Position numbers and translations under genes: made by a program. Positions 37,361 through 48,192 of a DNA stretch of 64,000 nt are shown piece after piece. The DNA lies in NCBI GenBank assembly GCA_022316685.1, contig JAKJHU010000056.1:2285872-2349871 (forward strand), written 5' to 3'. This DNA is from Progne subis subis (lineage: Eukaryota; Chordata; Aves; Passeriformes; Hirundinidae). Every line of letters begins with the position of its first letter. Position 1 is the first letter of the stretch. The notes beneath the pieces are model-generated. The model saw only the letters and a program-made list of their open reading frames with translations. It made no database searches and was not told where the DNA came from.

Positions 37361-37546
37361 TTACAGGGACCACGGAATAACATTCCCTGCAGGAGGCTCT
37401 TGAGACTGTTTTGGCTTCTTGTTCCAGGTGTAATTTGACATATCCAAGATGAAATGTAATTCTTTGTCGAGAGGGTTCACTCTGCCACTCGTCACTTCAA
37501 GGCCGCATACAAGGTTTAAGAAGTTCTCAGCCACATCCAGGAAAAC
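37361..37546 (-). other. Terminal-exon-like open segment, unproven
   Basis: On the minus strand a pyrimidine-rich stretch ends in TTACTGCTCACAG just before 37546. An open frame of 61 codons then runs to TAA at 37361. Residues include VFLDVAENFLNLVCGLEV and, further on, an N-glycosylation-type NYT. An ATTAAA polyadenylation variant (plus-strand TTTAAT, about 37064) lies roughly 300 bp downstream. The upstream continuation of the same frame contains a recent 17-bp tandem duplication and looks non-coding, which fits a splice boundary. I do not recognise the peptide, and no other exon was found. It may be chance. Confidence 0.18.
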
Positions 37547-37719
37547 CTGTGAGCAGTAAGCAGGCAGCTTCAGCTGAGAGGGGCTAAATCCCAAAATTCT
37601 TCCTAGTTTTCTTGGTTCTCCAGAGGACAACCTAACAGCCAGGGCATGGTGCAATGTTGAGTCATCTCTACACATGGTAGCTGACTGAGGCATATACGCA
37701 GCTTTACTCCGAATCTCTG

Positions 37720-37753
37720 CAAATCCATGCAAAGTCCAAATCCATGCAAAGGT
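37720..37753 (+). repeat. 17-bp tandem duplication
   Basis: CAAATCCATGCAAAGTC at 37720-37736 is repeated immediately as CAAATCCATGCAAAGGTC. A local replication-slippage type duplication. Each unit contains ATGCAAA, an octamer-like POU core, so the duplication doubles that word. Confidence 0.85.
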
Positions 37754-38620
37754 CCTGCTGCTAGGAGTTATCTGAAGCCTGGGTGACCTAGGGCAGGCAG
37801 CAGTGTTGATTAGAGCCACAAATCTTACAGGACAGAGACAGGACAGGTATATTAGGGGCTGGTGCTTCCACTGGTCCACTGCAGAGAGCAGAACAACTTT
37901 TCCACAACAGAAGAGCTTGCTACAGAAGAGTGTCCTAACAAATAGGGCTGAAAATCAGCAATCCTTCATGAATACATCTTTCAGGATTGAAACATTTGTT
38001 GAAAGATGGACCCCAGCCAGAAACAGGCATTTGGTGAGTGCCTAAATTAAGTTAACATTTGCAGCCATGATAGACTTGGTCTAAAACACCAGGATGCAAT
38101 CAGTCAATTGAATTACAGTATCTTAAAGCGGCAAGGTAAAGACTAATGGCTTCTTGTTGTGAGTTAAGCCCAGTACTGGATGTCTCAGTGACAAGGGGTA
38201 AAGCTAAACTGCAGGTCCTGTAAGAGAAATAGGCAAAGAAAATAGACAAGGATAGCTGCAGAAATTTAGTTGGCAGGTAGGAGCTAGACAAGCCCACTGC
38301 TACTTTTCATGTTCCTATGTGCTAGATCCTTATAAATGTTATGCAAATCTGTGTGGTCCTTTCATTTAGAAGTAGTTCCATTGCACTGGCACATGCCTCA
38401 GTGCAGATGGAGCTGCTCAGTTATAAAGATGTCCTGTCCTTGGTGCCAGTGTAGATGGGTCACGGCTGCACTACCCAACAAACCAAGTTCTAGGGTGTAC
38501 AATCCTCCCTCCAGCAAAAGCCATGTGGCCAGAGAACACAAATGTAACTAAAACTCTGTCCCCCAAAAAACCAACAACCAAACCCATATTCAAATGTTTC
38601 TAAATGTATTCGAGGATTTG

Positions 38621-38646
38621 AATTACCTAGTTCAATTACCTAGTTC
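38621..38646 (+). repeat. 13-bp perfect tandem duplication
   Basis: AATTACCTAGTTC occurs twice head to tail with no mismatch, followed by A. A small recent duplication in unique sequence. Confidence 0.9.
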
Positions 38647-41278
38647 AGGAAGACTCTATGCCAAGTTAGGAGCTTTTTCCTCTCCTGGTCAGCAGATGGG
38701 CAGCATGAACATCAGATTGTACATGCTGGCTGTGGAAATGCAATTGTGTGCCTGAGACACATCCAGCCGCTTTGTGTCAGTGTAACTGAGAACTGCAGCG
38801 CTGCAGGAGCCACACCAGTTTCTCTATGCAATGGAAATAGTGTGGACACATCAGCTATAATTTCGGTCTCTAAAGCAATTGTGGCCCTCTGGGCTGTTCT
38901 TAGCTGCTTGTGCCTGGACCTGGCTTGTCACTGCAGAGTAGGTTTACCTCTGCCTAATCCATGAGGACATCTCAGCTGCACAGTGGGACTTCAAGTGGCA
39001 TGGAAAGTTGCTTGAATATGGTATTTAGGAACCTGAACTATGCACAGGGCAATCACTGGTGGAACTCTACAAGTAACAGCCGGACGAAAAAGTAGTTTTA
39101 TTACTATATATACACATATATATCAGCATGATAGTATTTTTTGGTAGTTTTCCTTTTTTTTTCTATAAATACTTTATTTCACAAATCTGACAAAAGTTAT
39201 AGTACAAAGAGCTGACTGGGTGCTGTCCACATCAGTCATGACCCCCTAGGGTTTGAGGAAAGAATCCCATGGAGCCAAAGGTGAGCAGTTTCGGATGACA
39301 TCTGTAGAAGAGACATCTGCAACTGCAGCCCAAGCTTACCCCAGCCAGATTTGCTTAACCAGAGATCAGGCTACCTCGAAGTCAGACAGGATTATCTTAT
39401 TTCAGTTTGCTTTCCTGTGGTTATGAATGAACAAGACTCATCCTAAGTGTTTTTCAACAGTCACACTCCTTTTTTTCCTTTAATGAAATTTGAAAGTCAG
39501 ACATAACCATATGACTCCAGAATCCGGAAGTTTCAAAAGTGTGTAAATAAGAAAGTGGCTGTGTTGAATTGATGTCTCAGTCTTGGACCAGCTCTTCATA
39601 TCAAAACCTTTATATTCAGGCGTTACATGAGAGCTGAACCAAACAGTGTCAACAGGAGAGTTCAGGCCCATGGGTTACCAAAAATGTCCTTGCCTCAGGC
39701 CTGAAGATGCTCAGAGTCCACCAGTTAAATGGACAGTTTATCTGGCCTTGCATGCCATGACTGCTTGACAATTTGGTCTTAGCAGACATTGGTCAGGAGA
39801 AAATCTCACAACACCACTCTGCAAGAAAACTTGTTATCTTTCACCAGAGCTCCCTTGGTACACCATTCTGCCTTATTTCATGGAGTTCTCTCCTATTTCT
39901 GGACTATTTCTTCAAGAAGACCTATGATCAACAAGCTACAAAGATGGGAGGAACCAAGCATTGGAGACGAGCTGTGAGATGGGTTTTGGCCACGAACTGA
40001 GTAAGGCACCTCCAAATGCCAAGATTCATGGCTTTCTGGGGTGACTCTGATCCTCCCCATCAGCCCTCTGGGGACAACTCAGGGCAACAGTGAGCCACAG
40101 CAGGTGATGGAGTTACACCAGAGGTGGTTCACGTTGTGTGTTTTACATAAACACAAGGATTTGAAAAGCCACAGACAGGGAGGGCAGTGAAGGCTGTGGT
40201 TCACATGACAGGCTTTCACAGCTCACGGTGCCAGTTCAACTGCAAAACCTCCTGGTGCTTAAATGGTGAAGTTCACACTCCGTCTCTGGAGGGGACAGAA
40301 GGTAATGGTACTCAGCTGTGACTATGACTATGCCAAATACCATTTGCTTTTCCGAGATGAGCACAGATGGTCATATTTCCCTCTGTTTATTTTTGCTGAA
40401 TGGCCTTTTCAGCCTGCCTAGTCGGTGACCTTCTCCTAAAAATGGGTAGGTACATTTTTTCCTGGGATGCTGGGTTTCCTCTTTCTTCCGGAGGCAAACT
40501 AAAGGCTCTGCTGGTATCAGCTGTGAGGGCATAAATGGACCAAAAAAAGTCATTATTCTTTCAGATAGCTCCTTGCAAAATGCAATTTTAGGAGTAAAAA
40601 ATTCATCCAGGTACACATGTGAAAAGTGTCCAGCCAGGTGCTTCTCAAGTCCAGGTTATGCAGACTGTGAACGACAGGATTCATGACTTATTGCAGTGTA
40701 CTTTAATACCTGGCACTTTTCATCTTCAAAGTAAAAATGCAGCCTAATATTAAAAAAAACATTTGAATGTGTATTTAAATACAAAGTGTAGTGAATCACT
40801 AAACAATATTTTAACGTGACAAAGGTAATAAAAAAGGAATGAGTAATAATCAAACAGTACCTGCCATTTTGGCCACTGATTAAAAGGCAATCTTCAGGGG
40901 TGTGGGACCCCCAAAAATTGTTCAGACTATAGGGAAGAGAGCTGGTGGAATCTAAGCATTATGAAAGCTCAGCACTCCAACCCCAGCAATACCACAGTGC
41001 ACTGCACACTGCTTCAAGTAAAGTTCCCCCTTTAATTTTTAGTTAATTTAATAAGTCACTGGCTTTGGCATGGCAAAACCAATATTAAAAAGCATGTCTA
41101 CTGTATCAGTTATTGAATATTTTGAGGCCTTTTGTACTGGGTCATTCATATACACATAACAAGAGGCACAGCAGATCAATGTTCATGTATTATACAAAGT
41201 AATAAATGCAAAGACTGAGAGGGACCTGGTCTGGACTGCTGCCCTCTCAGATTTCCTCAGGAGCTCAGGTGAGAAATT

Positions 41279-41483
41279 CACAGAATCAGAGAATGGTTTG
41301 GGTTGGAAGAGACCTTGAAGATCAGCTTGTTCCAAGCCCCCTGCCATGGGCAGGGACACCTTCCACTCTCTCAGGTTGTTCAGAGCCTCATCCAACCTGG
41401 CCTTGGACACTTCCAGGACATCTCCCACAGCTCCTCTGGGCAACCTGTGCCAGTGCTCCAGCACGCTCACAGGAAGGAAGAAG
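41279..41483 (-). mobile_element. CR1 LINE 3' end, minus strand
   Basis: The plus strand begins CACAGAATCAGAGAATGG, then TTTGGGTTGGAAGAGACCTT and the characteristic CCCCCTGCCATGGGCAGGGA, then CATCCAACCTGGCCTTGGAC and CAGTGCTCCAGCACGCTCAC. This is the reverse complement of the 3' UTR of a young avian CR1 subfamily. Similarity ends within about 205 bp, so it is a short 5'-truncated copy. The open frames that cross it are incidental. Confidence 0.93.
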
Positions 41484-42136
41484 GAATGGTAAATTGCTTC
41501 CCTTGCCTCAGAGAAGCTGGGTGCCCCAATGATCTCTCCCACCTCTTGTCAAAAGATGAAGTCATGATAATGCAAATCCCAAAGCACACTGTGGGCTTCT
41601 AGATCCTCCTCAAAATACTTTTGCACAAATCCATTCAAAGTCCACTGTCTTCAATGACAATAGACCTAATATTTAGCAGGAAAAAAAAGGCTCCTTCTCT
41701 CTGACAGCACTTTAAAAGATCTTCCATTTGGCATAAATACATCACATCCAGGATGGCACTGAGTGGATACAGCGAGCCAAATATTTCATATTTTTCATTA
41801 ATAAGAGGTTTGGTGTTGATAATTACTATTTAAGCCAATACCCTCCGAGGCCAAGCTTCATGCTGGTTATGTTTAGAATTACAATTTGCAATATTCTTGG
41901 CCCTCATGCTGTATTTAATTTTTTTATGTTTAAGCCAAGGTATTTCCAAGTCATGCAGCACCCACCCAACCACCCAACACACAGAGGTGTTGCCTCTACA
42001 AAGCAAACTTTTCTCTATTGGGAGCACTCTGAGATCCATAAATAATGCCACATGAAGTTCAGGCGTCAGGAGCTGCCATGGGGCTCAGTAACTACGATGT
42101 CATTCTGGTAGCAAACACAACTTACGATATAGCTTA

Positions 42137-42185
42137 CTGATTATTAGCTAATACTGATAATTAGCTGATAATTAACTAATAATTA
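42137..42185 (+). repeat. Degenerate 11-bp tandem array of homeodomain-type words
   Basis: CTGATTATTAG (42137), CTAATA, CTGATAATTAG (42154), CTGATAATTAA (42165) and CTAATAATTA (42176) follow one another directly. Each unit carries an ATTA core, the standard homeodomain recognition word. A further TAATTAG lies at about 42198. It may be a small minisatellite or a homotypic binding-site cluster. Confidence 0.55.
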
Positions 42186-42454
42186 CTGCCTACAAATAAT
42201 TAGCAAACATGCACTGTTACAGCATGGCAGACGTATCTCTTTGAAATGAGCTCCTCATTTGGTGCCCAGACCACGCTGGAGAGGAGACACAATCAGGCTG
42301 GATTAACTATTTGATGTGCATTCCTCTTTAGTGGAAAGCAGAAAGAAAAAACGTTCCTTGGTGGCAGTGAGTGCCACAGGCAGCTTTCACACAAGCAGGT
42401 GAATGATTTTATTTCAATGAGGGAGAAATTTTGATCTTTTTGGTGAGCTAAACT

Positions 42455-42480
42455 TTGGTAACAACTGAAATTGTTACCAA
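42455..42480. other. Perfect 10-bp inverted repeat with 6-nt loop
   Basis: TTGGTAACAA (42455-42464), loop CTGAAA, then TTGTTACCAA (42471-42480). The arms are fully complementary. The half-site GGTAAC/GTTACC resembles RFX-type words in reversed arrangement. It is not followed by a T-run, and a terminator reading does not apply in a vertebrate genome. Confidence 0.5.
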
Positions 42481-43478
42481 TGAAAATAAAAGTACTGCTC
42501 ACTTTAGCCACAAGCATCCTGTGACAGAGATTGCTGAGATGGATGGCAGCACTGGACAGAAAGCTATCGGCCACTTTAGCAATGAGCTTCACAAATATTA
42601 ACCCTATATAAATAAATAAGGTCTTGACTTCAGAGACTGATCATTGGAAATAGAGACAAAATTGCTCATTCTACAAACCCCTGCTTAAAGAAAATACATG
42701 GGTAAGAGAAGAATTTAAAAAAGATTAATGAACATTGTCACAACCTTCTCTAATGACAAACAAGGCTGTCAGGGCAGGTCTCTGGCCCAGATCACTCACA
42801 GCATAGCCTAGGCTTGGGCTAGGAAAACAAATGCTCACCTGTCATGGCACTGCAGTGCTTTCATTCGAGTCCTTATAAGTGCCACTGATTCAGGCACCAG
42901 CAGATATTCCGAGGGGTTTTATCATCAGCAGCCAAGTGAACTGCCCTTCTCCCTCTCCTTCCAGCATGCTGCACAATCATCCCTCTTCCTGTAACTTACT
43001 CCCTCCGTGTCTCCTCCCTGCCAAGGGGATGAAATGCATGAAAAGGTCGCACCCCTCTTACTCAGAACTTTCGAAACCCAAGCAGCAGCAGCAGGGACAG
43101 ATCCAGTCCCACACAGCTGGAACTGGGGCTGGGGCAATGCCAGGAGCCCATTAGATTAGCAAACATTCCCTTGAGCTCACTCCATTGGCTCCACAGGCAG
43201 AGAGTGAGCAGGCATCTACTTTCCCAGCCTGTTTCCAGTTTGGGGGAAAAAAACATTCACGTGTCCCAAGATATTACGGCAAATACAAATGGCACGAGGG
43301 CTTCTGCCATCTTGCTGTGCTCCTCAGAGAGGAGAGATTAAGCAAGGACAATGAATGGCTGAAGTGAAAAAAAAAAAAATAAATAAAATTCCATGATTTC
43401 CCAGAGGAAAAAAAAAATCATGATACTCTCCCAGGTTTTCCATCTTGCTGTTGACTATGCTAGCACAGTCTTCATATA

Positions 43479-43570
43479 AAAATCATAGAAAATAGCACTG
43501 GAAGGGATTTTGATCACTTCTCCTCCAAATATAGGGTCAGATGCATTCTCTTTGTGTAGACAATTTGATA
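43479..43570 (-). mobile_element. Old CR1 3' fragment, minus strand
   Basis: AAAAATCATAGAAAATAGCA followed by CTGGAAGGGATTTTGATCA corresponds to the antisense CR1 3' end (ATCATAGAATA...GGTTGGAAGGGACCT...GATCATC), with about one quarter of positions changed. The CTCCAAATATAGGGTCAG continuation is weaker. An older copy than those at 33 or 41 kb. Confidence 0.6.
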
Positions 43571-45342
43571 AGTTACATAGCCCTTAATATCAAGATCAAA
43601 ATGAGTGCCATAGCATTGTAGCAATACCAGTAAATTGAGGATTGACTTTATTTCCCTGGAGATATCTGCAGGTTGTCTTCAGACTTAGGCAAGCACCACT
43701 GCGCATCCATGTCTGGTATGAGCAACAGTGATAAGGACTAGACTGTGGGGTTTTTTATTATTTTAGGTGTAAAATTAAATTCTAGCATTTTAAAATACAG
43801 ACAAAGGAAGGTCCAAGTTCACAAAAGCTCATCTACAGAGGATTAGTGCATATGAACAAGGTGGCACCTTTTGGGTTGCAACACAACTGGAATCCCCTCA
43901 CTCAAGAACTCCTTCCACCACACCTGCAGGTGTCTCAAGACAATGATCTGGAGGTCAAATCCCCATCTTTTCCCTCTGCTGTGTCCAACAGAGAGTTATT
44001 TGGCCACAGAGGGGAGTAGAGAGGGTGCAATAAGTGCCTTGAATAGACGTGACCTCATCTTGAGAGCGCTGTAGTAGGGACACCATCAGATCTACCTTAT
44101 ATACATCTCTAAGTGTGTTTAATGGAAACTGCTAAATTCTCCTTCTGAGAGAGAAGGATCTCCCTGAACCCAGAGCAGATTTTTTTTCTATTCCACTTGC
44201 AAAAGATACTTTTTAAAAAATTGTTTGTTTCTGCACAACTACTGCGCCTGAATGTATTGTGCTATGTACAAGTACAAATGGCCTTGCTTAAATGTAGCAA
44301 TAATCATTAAATAATAATGCATCAGTCAGAGTCTCATTTTGTGACATGTCTAGCTGGGTTAAGCATTCTCCTGCATACATAATTGTCCTCCTTCATTCCA
44401 AAATCCTCAGTTATTTTTATTTGCCTAAGAGTAAAATATGCATCAGAACTTGTAACACATCCCCTTCCACTCATGGCTTGGAATATGCCACACCTAGGCT
44501 ACAAGATGTTGCCTGCAGGAACCCACAAACATATTTGTGATCCCAAAGAGTTTGTCTCTTGTCTCTTTCCCAGAGATAGTCATAGTCATCTTGTACTTTG
44601 AAGCAAAAATTGGAAAATTACATTTAGTCTTCGTTACAAACAACTCTTCTGTATATTTCTCTAGCTGAAAAGAAATAATAATTCATGTATCTCCTTCAGA
44701 GCTCTCTCTTGTCTTCAGTTTACCATAAGCAGTAAGTCCTTCCAGAAAGAGACTCTTTGCAGGCTGGCTGAAAAATTGGGAGACTATAAAATCCACCATG
44801 GCCTACAAGCGTGAGCTTCCTATGGTCGCAAGCTGCAGCATTTTACTATGTGATAAAAAGTGTCTTCTGGCTCCATCATTACCTGAAATATAAAGCAAGA
44901 TCTACTAAAAAATAATGGACAACTTGGTATGGAAATCTCTATGTTCTTTCCAAACTGGTCTAGTTTAATCATAGCCAGACTTCATATGCAGATAAATTCA
45001 TCAAGTACTTTTCAAACAACAACAACAAGAAAAAGAACACGGCTCATTTTACATTGCCTGATTTTGTTTATAGTCTATGACAGAACTGATCATTTCATAT
45101 ACATAAACATTACTTCATTGATACTTCTTAGTCCTGGGCTATTCTGCTGTGCCTGGAGGAGTTATCAGTTACAGGTCTCAGTTTCAGGTCAAACACCTGG
45201 AGACCACCATGCAGTATTTTGGTGGTCTTTGAAAGGTAATTGCTGATCAGCTAATCCAGTCCAGCGTGGAATTTACATTTTCCATTCAGAGAAATGGAAC
45301 TTCTAATGTCAGCAAGCAACCTGGGCTTCTCTCCTGTATGTC

Positions 45343-45791
45343 TGTGTGATGTCTTGGGAAGGCTGACCTGAAACAGAGACTGGACAGAGCTAGAAAATAA
45401 AGTAGGTATTTATTGCAAGGCTTTAGGGTATACCTTGGGCAGGACAGGGACTGACCAGGGCTACATCCAAAGTGGACTAAAAATGGTCACAAAATGGACG
45501 ACTGGTCACGAGGTCTTACATTTTTATAAGTATTGGTGCATTTCCATATTGGGGTTTAATTGTCCAATTACAGTTTCAGGTTGTGAGGTCCCATCCTTCT
45601 TGTTCCTCCCTTCAGTCCACCATTGTGTGTTGCTGGGCCTGAAAGTTGTCTGTGGTCTTCATCAGGAAAAGGATTTGTTTTGTATACCTACTCTGGGAAG
45701 AGAACTTACTAACATTTAATATGAGGCTCAGAACTGCACCCCTGGGCAGCACAGAATCTGAAAAACATGAAAGCTAAAACTTAAGGCATCA
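45343..45791 (-). mobile_element. Solo LTR, passerine type, minus strand
   Basis: About 449 bp. On the minus strand it begins TGATGCCTTAAGTTTTAGC (plus-strand end 45791) and proceeds through AACCTCGTG-like wording (here GACCTCGTGACC). It carries AATAAA (plus-strand TTTATT, 45409-45414) inside GCAATAAATACCTACTTTAT and ends ...CAAGACATCACACA at 45343. The flanks TATGTC (45337-45342) and TATGCA (45792-45797) share TATG, a diverged target duplication at best. There is no internal viral sequence. I recall similar LTRs from zebra finch; the boundaries are by eye, and the distal one could shift by a few bases. Confidence 0.75.
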
Positions 45792-48092
45792 TATGCACCT
45801 CCTGAGGACAGGTAGCCTAAAGCCAGTGTCTAAGCTGGAGGTTTTATCATTGTAGCTGCCTCACTTGTGACTGAAGAGAGACCTGGTCATGTCACCTGCA
45901 TGATGTCTGGCAGCCCAGACACGGACAGAAAGCCTAGACATGGATGTGAAGCCTAAACAGCTTCTCTAGGACAGGCTTCCCAACTGCAGTACATGCAGCA
46001 TGAGAGATCCATTCATCCCAGGGGGATGTGTAGAGCAAAGAGCTGCCACCCATGGAGGAAAAGAGAACACCAGTCTTGGGAATCCCAAGCTCATGCATAC
46101 CCAGATTACTGTGCCCACTTTTTGGGAGTCCTTTAATGCAGGCAAAAGTGGTAGAAGAACAAGTTGGCCTCCTGAGCAACTGAGGTTAAGGTTTTCTTGT
46201 CCAACTGCACCTCCTGGGACTTGCTCCAGCTAGAAGCCAGAAGCATGGAGCTCTTCCCAAGGGTGGAAAACAGCAGAGGAAAAGCCCTGCATTGTTTCCT
46301 TCATAGATTTACTCCAAAACATGGCTTCACTGGGCAGCTGTCACTCACCTCCAGACACAGCCAGAATAACAGGATTCATCTTTAGAGGCCTAATTTTTAG
46401 AAGTGCTGAGCACCACTATCTCCCATGGGGAATGTGGCTGCTCAGCACCTCCAGGAGAGAGGCTGTGAGATTCCAGTACATAAAGCACCAGAAAAAATTC
46501 CCCAGTCCCAACATCAAACAGTTCTCCCCTGGGCCTGACTTGATATTTCTTACCATTACAGTTCAAACCTTTGCTCCAGCATTCATTTGATACAAAGAGC
46601 CTGTTACCTCAAGGAAATAGTTTCCTCCCCTATTGACATTATAACTTTATTGAATTTTATATTAGGTATTCTGAAATATTTACCAGCAGGGTAAGGTATT
46701 ACCGTATTTTTTAACTAAATAATGTTGAAGGCACAGAGGGAAGGGGCCCATCTAGAGCCATGGCACCCAATTGCAATGCTGGGGGACTGGGATGTACCCT
46801 GCTCTGCTTCTGCCATTCTACCCTGTCCTAGATGTCCCCAGGACATGATATTTAACCTTTCCTGGACTGATTCATCACTTTAATAACAGAATGGAAAGGG
46901 AGGGGGCATTTCCCCCGGGGTCTTGGTGTCCAGAGGTGTTCTGTTTCATCTCCCCACCACCACTGCCACCACAGTGCCAAGACAGAGAAGCAGAAACAAG
47001 TGTTAGAGAAAATTCAGTTTAGCCGATAATATTTCACAATAATACAATAACAGCCACTCATAAAACAGTCCCTGCCCCATAAAATTTACAATGTAAAGCA
47101 GACATATAAATGGAACAAAATGGGAATAGTATAATGATGGAAACACATGCGCTAGGGAAGCTGTTGACTAAAGCTAGCCAGCCATGCGTGGTCAGAGGCA
47201 AGGAGTGATCCCAGCCTGGGAATTCACCATCCTTGCCCAGCATCCATTTTCCAGGAGCAGTTATCTGTCTATTGACTGAGATGCTGCCATATCCAATACA
47301 AGCTCCATCTAGCAGACAGCCGCTATCAGCTGGAAAGGACCTGCTTTCTCCAGGAGATCCAAGGTCTATATCCATGGCAATTTCAGTCAGTTGAATTTAG
47401 ACAATAGCCACACTTATCTGAAATGCTGCAATACTGGCAGCTAATGCACACTAAGTTAATCACTGGCATATTTGTAGACTGCCAAGTATATAATAGCGCG
47501 ATAATGAATTTGTATGGCTGGGCCTATAAAAACTTTGCTTTTTATACTCAGGCATTTTAATTGACACAGAAATACATTTTAAAAGAGAAAGCAGGCTTGA
47601 TGAGGTCAGCTTAAATTCCTTGGTATAATTACCAAGTCCATTGAACACAAATCTGAAATCATTTAGGTTAAGTTAATAACTTATGCCTTTAGTTTATAAG
47701 CACCGCATTACATCTCAGACAGCTCAGATCTTGGCTTTGGTAAAGTGGCCTGGCCTTTAATAAATTCCTCCCCACGTTTTTCATGTTATAGTTCTTTTAC
47801 AATCATGGTTTTCAAATGGCAGTGTGGGTACAGTGTGTTTAAATCACCATAAATTAGAATTTCTTTTTTCTGGCTATAGCACCTTTATTGCAAGTTGTCA
47901 ACTTTTCTTTCAGCCATAAAGGTTATTACAGGAGCAGGTCGGAAATGAAAAATACACCATGTGCCGTCTGCAGATGTCCCATGACAGACCCCTCCTGAAG
48001 CAGAATCACTTTTAGAATTTTCCTAGGTTATTCTATACAAATAAGTATTTTTTATCAGCTTGGTTGCAACAATCTGCACATTTACCACCTTC
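45792..48092. other. Unique non-coding sequence, no gene recognised
   Basis: 46000-46590 has short open frames (62-105 codons) without family resemblance. 47440-47900 is an AT-rich block with homeodomain words (AGTTAATCACTGG, TTTTAATTGACAC, GTTAAGTTAATAAC) and may be a conserved non-coding element. No repeat signature was seen. Confidence 0.45.
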
Positions 48093-48192
48093 TGTATTGG
48101 GTTTGCATGGCAAGGTTTTGGTTGCAGGGAGGGCTGCAGTGGTGGCTTCTGCGAGAAGCTGCCAGAAATTTCCCCTATTTCCAGTGGAGTCA
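48093..48192 (+). mobile_element. ERVL-like LTR fragment (5' end of LTR)
   Basis: The segment starts TGTATTGGGTTTGCATGGCA, then AGGTTTTGGTTGCAGGGAGG, GGTGGCTTCT and GAGAAGCTGCCAGAA. This wording is typical of an abundant avian ERVL-type LTR that begins TGTTTTGGGTTTGC. Similarity stops after about 100 bp near CCAGTGGAGTCA, so the rest of the LTR has been lost. No internal region is present. Confidence 0.75.

Larger units (their letters stand above)
34398..41278. other. Unique non-coding sequence, no gene recognised
   Basis: AT-rich unique DNA with several simple repeats, listed separately, and two small tandem duplications (37720-37753 and 38621-38646). The only segment with any exon-like quality is 37361-37546 on the minus strand. 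39105-39125 is a TA-rich alternating tract (ACTATATATACACATATATA). I saw no recognisable protein family. Confidence 0.5.
41484..45342. other. Unique non-coding sequence with homeodomain-rich and hairpin blocks
   Basis: Contains the TAATTA-rich 11-bp array at 42137-42185, the perfect hairpin at 42455-42480 and an antisense CR1 scrap at 43479-43570. 43367-43390 is A-rich, and 45018-45034 has CAA repeats. Open frames reach about 119 codons, with no family resemblance. Confidence 0.5.
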
